Position numbers and translations under genes: made by a program
In this document: one piece after another, positions 7,293-10,741 of the stretch
Numbering within the stretch: position 1 is the stretch's first letter
How the letters are laid out: every line of letters begins with the position of its first letter
Notes under the pieces: generated by a model
Database searches by the model: none
What the model saw: only the letters and a program-made list of their open reading frames with translations
What the model was told of the DNA's origin: nothing
Assembly (NCBI GenBank): GCA_002862165.1
Contig: PKCL01000363.1
Location: forward strand, 1 to 10,741
Direction: 5' to 3'
DNA from: Planctomycetaceae bacterium
GTDB taxonomy: Bacteria; Planctomycetota; Planctomycetia; Pirellulales; UBA1268
Length of the DNA: 10,741 nt

Positions 7293-8675
7293 ATGGTTGA
7301 GATTCCCGACGATATCCGAGGTTACTTGAAGCAGTTCCAGAAGTATCACTTTTGGCTTCTAGCACTGCTCATGCCGCTCATCCTTGTACCTTTAGCCTTT
7401 ACGGCTGATGCACAACTCTTACGCGAGATAGACACTCGTTCATCTGCTGTAAAAGCAAAAGTTGAATCGATCAACTCCGTTCCACGAAAGACAGCCGAGG
7501 GGCTTGAGGAATTTGGACATCCACAACCAGAGTGGGCAGAACAGATATCTCAGTCAAACGATGCACTTCGTAAGACAATTCTCTCACAATGGAAATATTT
7601 ATGGGACCAACAAAAGCCAATTAGAGTGTGGCCCGTTGAATTAAGAAGTGACTTTTTAAGAGCAGTTATTCGCCTAAAGCCGGATGAAGATTTATCTACT
7701 CGTTTTCGTGACAGATATCTCAACACCATTCACCGCATTGTAAAAAAAATACCTGAGCGGATTGATGCCACTGAATCAATGGATTCCTCTGCCAGTGACG
7801 GTGGATTTGGCAGAGGCGACTTCGGAATGTCTGATGGATCCGATGACGACAGCGTAGACCGAACGGTTCTCTGGGATTCAATGGACCAAAGTGAACTCTA
7901 CCAATCCTTCTTCTGGACAACCACACCATCAACTAAACAAATACTTCTCGCGCAAGAAGAACTTTGGGCATATGCGATTCTTTGTGACGTTGTAGTCAAA
8001 GCCAACAATCAGTCATCCGGTTATCATGATGCAACCATCCCATACATTAGTCGTTTGGCGGTCGGGTACCGTGCCGCCGAAGAAGATCCTGGTGGGCGGA
8101 AAGGTGGCCGAATAAAAACTCTATCAAGTGGGTTCGATGAATATATGGACATGGGTATGGACATGGACATGGACGGGGAAATGGGCAAGCCCCTGAATCC
8201 ACGCTTCGGATCCTCAGGTCAAGGTGATATGGGCATGGAGTATGACGAGTTTACGGGAATGCCAATGGATTCTGATTCTGGGGATGATGATGAAGCTCTT
8301 CTAAATTGGATCTATGTCGATTCAGAAGGCAAGCCACTAGATAGTGCTACTGTGAATGAATCACCTGATACAAAATTTGTCCATTACATTCCCTTCTGCC
8401 TCAAAGGCAAAGTCGATCAAAGGAAACTCGACCTACTTCTTCGATCATTTGCAACCATGCCAGTACCCATTGATGTTCGGCAGGTACGAATAAACCCCGA
8501 TGCCATGGACTCAATGAGTGGCGATGAAGGGATGATGGGTGGGATGATGTCAGGACAAGATTCTACAGACGGTGTGCGTCGTTACGACTTGGATGTTGAA
8601 TTACGAGGGTCAATTGCACTCTCACAAAGACCTAATGGAAAAACCTTAGGACTAGAGACTGATACACAGAACTAA
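7293..8675 (+). CDS. PilO/Amuc_1100-like bitopic membrane protein with Met/Asp-rich inserts
   Basis: A 460-aa protein with a short cytoplasmic tail (1-18), one membrane helix (19-38, WLLALLMPLILVPLAF core), a short coiled coil (40-63) and a large periplasmic part. This is the plan of PilN/PilO-type platform proteins. LAQEELWAYAILCDVVVKAN (219-238) and the pattern YIPFCLKGKVDQRKLDLLLR (365-384), VPIDVRQVRI (391-400), YDLDVELRGSIAL (431-443) resemble the strand-helix-strand layout of the Akkermansia platform protein Amuc_1100, where the last two strands are also separated by a low-complexity stretch. Two acidic, Met-rich inserts interrupt the folded parts: 284-334 (MDMGMDMDMDGEMG and similar) and 404-426 (GMMGGMMSG); a Ser/Asp/Gly-rich stretch lies at 162-187. 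The gene starts 62 nt after the PilM-like gene, with only a weak GGA eight bases before the ATG. Family placement is by resemblance of layout, not by a computed alignment. Confidence 0.7.
   Translation: MVEIPDDIRGYLKQFQKYHFWLLALLMPLILVPLAFTADAQLLREIDTRSSAVKAKVESINSVPRKTAEGLEEFGHPQPEWAEQISQSNDALRKTILSQWKYLWDQQKPIRVWPVELRSDFLRAVIRLKPDEDLSTRFRDRYLNTIHRIVKKIPERIDATESMDSSASDGGFGRGDFGMSDGSDDDSVDRTVLWDSMDQSELYQSFFWTTTPSTKQILLAQEELWAYAILCDVVVKANNQSSGYHDATIPYISRLAVGYRAAEEDPGGRKGGRIKTLSSGFDEYMDMGMDMDMDGEMGKPLNPRFGSSGQGDMGMEYDEFTGMPMDSDSGDDDEALLNWIYVDSEGKPLDSATVNESPDTKFVHYIPFCLKGKVDQRKLDLLLRSFATMPVPIDVRQVRINPDAMDSMSGDEGMMGGMMSGQDSTDGVRRYDLDVELRGSIALSQRPNGKTLGLETDTQN
8145..8174 (+). repeat. Hexanucleotide repeat (ATGGAC)5 coding for Met-Asp
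   Basis: Five tandem units of ATGGAC, the second being ATGGGT, encode Met-Asp-Met-Gly-Met-Asp-Met-Asp-Met-Asp. A further ATGGGC follows at 8181-8186. Because the unit is six bases, gain or loss of copies by replication slippage keeps the frame and would only lengthen or shorten the Met/Asp tract. Confidence 0.85.
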
Positions 8676-8678
8676 ATA

Positions 8679-8684
8679 AGGAGG
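8679..8684 (+). promoter_or_regulatory. Strong Shine-Dalgarno site before the third platform gene
   Basis: A perfect AGGAGG stands nine bases before the ATG at 8694 and decides this start. It is the only consensus site in the window; the two upstream genes of the same set have weak or no such site, so the third protein may be made in larger amount per transcript. Confidence 0.8.
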
Positions 8685-8693
8685 ATTTCTTTC

Positions 8694-10616
8694 ATGGGAC
8701 TTCCGAAAATACAATTTACACCTGATGCAATTTGGGCATTTGTTGCAAACCACGGTGAAAAAATACTTGTCGCAATCGTGGTACTGTGTAGTTTGCCGCT
8801 TGCATTGGGTGGCATAAACGCCTTGAGGCTGAAAACCAGATCTTCGGCAGAAGAACCTGCTGAGATTATAAGGCTAGCCACCAACGCAGAGAATTTACTC
8901 AGTCGACCACTTTCTCCTGATCAGCAAAAGGAGTTAAGTAAAAACATTCGAGCGACAAATAATGACCAAAACGCACCATTGGAATCTTGGAATCCAACAG
9001 ATATCGGTCGTTTATCGGTGGATGCTGGAATTAATCGTCCATTACTCGGTGATATACAGAGACGGCAAATTCCCGTTATTTTCCCCCTTGAACGTTTAGT
9101 CGCGACTGCTGGTGTTGTTGCTATCGCTGATATAGAAGAATTCCCTGCCGGAGGTGACCCGTCATTTGCTAATGACTTTCCAGATATGGAAATGATGGAG
9201 AATCCCATGAGTTCGCAGGCAACTATTATTTCGCCGCCAGCAAAAAAAATGCCGTATGTCATGCTGACTGGACTCATTCCATACCGAAAACAGTTTGATG
9301 AATACGTGTCACTTTATTCGCGAGCAAGTTATCGAAATATGGAAAGAGACATACCGATTTGGCATGATTTTGCAATTGAACGACTGGAAGTTACGCCGGG
9401 TGGTGGTCGCTGGGAGGTTATTGATTTAAAGGATCTTTACGAAGAATGGAAAGACACCTGGACTGGCGCAGCTCCTGATATTATCCCCCAACAATTTATT
9501 TTACCTGCTGCACAGAATTTATTTAATACCGACGAAGTTCCAGTTGGTTACTGGGGTTTTCTTCCAACACTTGCTGCTCAACCAACACTGAATGGTGTCG
9601 ATCTCATGGGCGGTGGCGGCGGTATGGGCGAATTTGGTGACGGGCCAACATGGGGAGTGCGGGACATCCATCCTTGGGCAAAAGATGAGATGAAAGTTTT
9701 ATTAGAAGACCAAAAGAAATTAGCACTCGAACAACAAGATGACATGGAATTCGGTGGACAGGGAATGGGTTCGGGGATGGAATTTGGTGGCGAAATAGCC
9801 GGGCAGAGCCAAGGCACATTCAGCCCTTTTAACGACACCGAAATGGGTGAGGAAGGAAGCGAAATGGCTGAAGAATACGACGATAGCATGATGATGGGCT
9901 ATGGTCCGGATGGTGAAAGCATGATGAACGAACTTGACTACCGTCTTTTTCGCTTTATCGACACAAGCGTAAAACCAGGCTGTCTCTACCGATACCGTAT
10001 TACCCTTCGTGCTTGGAATCCAAACTGGATGCTGCCAAGAAAATTTCTTGAAAACCCGGAAACTGCTGAACAGCAATTCATCCAAGCTGCGACATCAGAC
10101 CCTTTCCCAAGCCTACAATCCACGCCTCTTCATGTTCCAGCAGACAACGTTCTTCTCACTCGACTTTTGTTGAGAGAAGAAAAGAAACTGTACGGACTTG
10201 GCGTTAGTGATCAAGAACTTCTCGTTCTTGACAGCAATGAAGATTCAGGAAACTTTGAACTTCATTCGATTACTAGCAAGCCAGGGCAGGTTGTAGGCTG
10301 CAAAAAAGGGTCACGAAAAATAAAACAATGGAACAATAAAAGAATTTCTGTTCCATCCCATAATGTTGACAGTGGCCAGACACTGTTAGCCGTTACTGGC
10401 CAGCAGACAATTGATGGTAAAAAACGTCCGGGGAGAGGATTTATACCCCCAGAACCACTTGAAGTCCTTATTGCTAATACTGCTGGAACCCTTGATGTTA
10501 TCACTGCAGAATCATGCGAAGAAACGGTTCGCAAATATCTGCCGACAATTCCAGGCTTCCAACCACCGAGGCCCGTTGATCCAACCATGATGGAAGAAAT
10601 GGAAATGGGTTTTTAA
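8694..10616 (+). CDS. Large bitopic membrane protein of the platform operon, planctomycete type
   Basis: A 640-aa protein with a short N-terminal tail, one membrane helix (about 23-42, ILVAIVVLCSLPLALGG) and a long periplasmic part. I know no gene name. Residues 185-232 (KMPYVMLTGLIPYRKQFDEY, then DIPIWHDFAIERLEV) and 415-442 (DYRLFRFIDTSVKPGCLYRY, then RITLRAWN) look like two folded units. The second, with VKPGxxYRYRI, recalls a fibronectin-III-like strand pair; the C-terminal PLEVLIANTAGTLDVI (588-603) resembles another strand pair. Between them lies a low-complexity region (302-413) rich in Gly, Met, Glu and Asp, including GGGGGMGEFGDG, MEFGGQGMGSGMEFGGE and SMMMGYGPDGESMMN. Shorter Met/acid tracts are at 161-172 and at the C-terminus (MMEEMEMGF). 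It starts 18 nt after the previous stop behind an AGGAGG site, so it belongs to the same operon. A periplasmic structural role in the platform is inferred from topology and position only. Confidence 0.75.
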   Translation: MGLPKIQFTPDAIWAFVANHGEKILVAIVVLCSLPLALGGINALRLKTRSSAEEPAEIIRLATNAENLLSRPLSPDQQKELSKNIRATNNDQNAPLESWNPTDIGRLSVDAGINRPLLGDIQRRQIPVIFPLERLVATAGVVAIADIEEFPAGGDPSFANDFPDMEMMENPMSSQATIISPPAKKMPYVMLTGLIPYRKQFDEYVSLYSRASYRNMERDIPIWHDFAIERLEVTPGGGRWEVIDLKDLYEEWKDTWTGAAPDIIPQQFILPAAQNLFNTDEVPVGYWGFLPTLAAQPTLNGVDLMGGGGGMGEFGDGPTWGVRDIHPWAKDEMKVLLEDQKKLALEQQDDMEFGGQGMGSGMEFGGEIAGQSQGTFSPFNDTEMGEEGSEMAEEYDDSMMMGYGPDGESMMNELDYRLFRFIDTSVKPGCLYRYRITLRAWNPNWMLPRKFLENPETAEQQFIQAATSDPFPSLQSTPLHVPADNVLLTRLLLREEKKLYGLGVSDQELLVLDSNEDSGNFELHSITSKPGQVVGCKKGSRKIKQWNNKRISVPSHNVDSGQTLLAVTGQQTIDGKKRPGRGFIPPEPLEVLIANTAGTLDVITAESCEETVRKYLPTIPGFQPPRPVDPTMMEEMEMGF

Positions 10617-10636
10617 AGCTTTTCATCAGAAAAGCT
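10617..10636 (+). terminator. Hairpin directly after the third platform gene
   Basis: AGCTTTTC (10617-10624), loop ATCA, GAAAAGCT (10629-10636): a perfect eight-pair stem beginning at the base after the stop codon. It is followed by GGGCCGTGG and not by a T run, so it is not a standard intrinsic terminator. It may protect the 3' end, slow the polymerase, or modulate expression of a following gene. Confidence 0.4.
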
Positions 10637-10695
10637 GGGCCGTGGTGTTGAACTCCTTGTTTCATATCGTCAGACCGAGATTAGTGACCTTTTTT

Positions 10696-10741
10696 ATGCC
10701 AAAAATTATTAAAAAAAAATTTAAATCCTACCCTACTTCAT
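10696..10741 (+). CDS. Possible start of a further rightward gene, cut by the right edge
   Basis: An ATG at 10696 opens a frame that stays open for 15 codons to the window end (MPKIIKKKFKSYPTS). The Lys-rich N-terminus would suit a protein with a following export signal or membrane helix, but too little is present to tell. No clear ribosome binding site precedes it, and the base composition is very A-rich. In a platform operon a secretin or further platform gene would be expected here; this is expectation, not evidence. Confidence 0.3.
   Translation, partial: MPKIIKKKFKSYPTS

Noticed and set aside
9578..10085. Minus-strand open frames opposite the low-complexity part of the third platform gene.
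   Set aside because: They arise from the biased Gly/Met/Glu codons of the sense strand and encode Ser/Pro-rich translations without domain features.

Overview
The window most likely comes from a member of the Planctomycetota (PVC superphylum) with moderate to low GC. This rests on family resemblance, not a search. Several genes look like families I know mainly from planctomycetes: a secreted protein with a 'GWKFIHNHPKSSREEDGRARGP'-type start, a long hydrolase-like protein opening with 'FFPCHSIEDL', a cytidylate kinase with the EGRDQGS variant, and a PilM-like gene followed by two large single-pass membrane proteins. I saw no rRNA, tRNA, CRISPR array, insertion sequence or phage gene.

Layout. 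Left part, minus strand: a secreted protein cut by the left edge (1-441), a short AT-rich gap, then a tight three-gene unit read right to left. That unit is a GH38/polysaccharide-deacetylase-like protein (2017-4671), cytidylate kinase cmk (1343-2020, GTG start, 4-bp stop/start overlap with the gene before it) and a PlsC-type acyltransferase (610-1335). A 315-bp divergent intergenic region (4672-4986) follows. It holds several RAGTGA half-sites in inverted arrangement, a possible sigma70 promoter, and a leader with two hairpins; the second looks like an intrinsic terminator lying just upstream of the next start codon.

Right part, plus strand: a three-gene set (4987-7230, 7293-8675, 8694-10616). 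The first protein is a PilM-type actin-fold ATPase domain fused in one chain to a PilN-like part; the PilN 'NLLP' peptide sits at the joint, followed by one membrane helix and a periplasmic region. The other two each have a short cytoplasmic tail, one membrane helix and a large periplasmic part. Together they look like a divergent PilM/N/O-type inner-membrane platform of a type IV pilus or type II secretion-like machine. It is comparable in general plan to the Amuc_1098-1102 cluster of Akkermansia. All three proteins carry acidic Met/Asp/Glu/Gly-rich low-complexity tracts, which I consider the most unusual property of the window. A hairpin and the possible start of a further gene (10696 onward) close the window.

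How the genes work together: cmk and plsC are housekeeping (CMP recycling, phosphatidic acid synthesis), and the GH38-like protein is coupled to them for unknown reasons. The right-hand set is inferred to build an envelope-spanning platform; the secretin, motor ATPase and pilins are not in this window.
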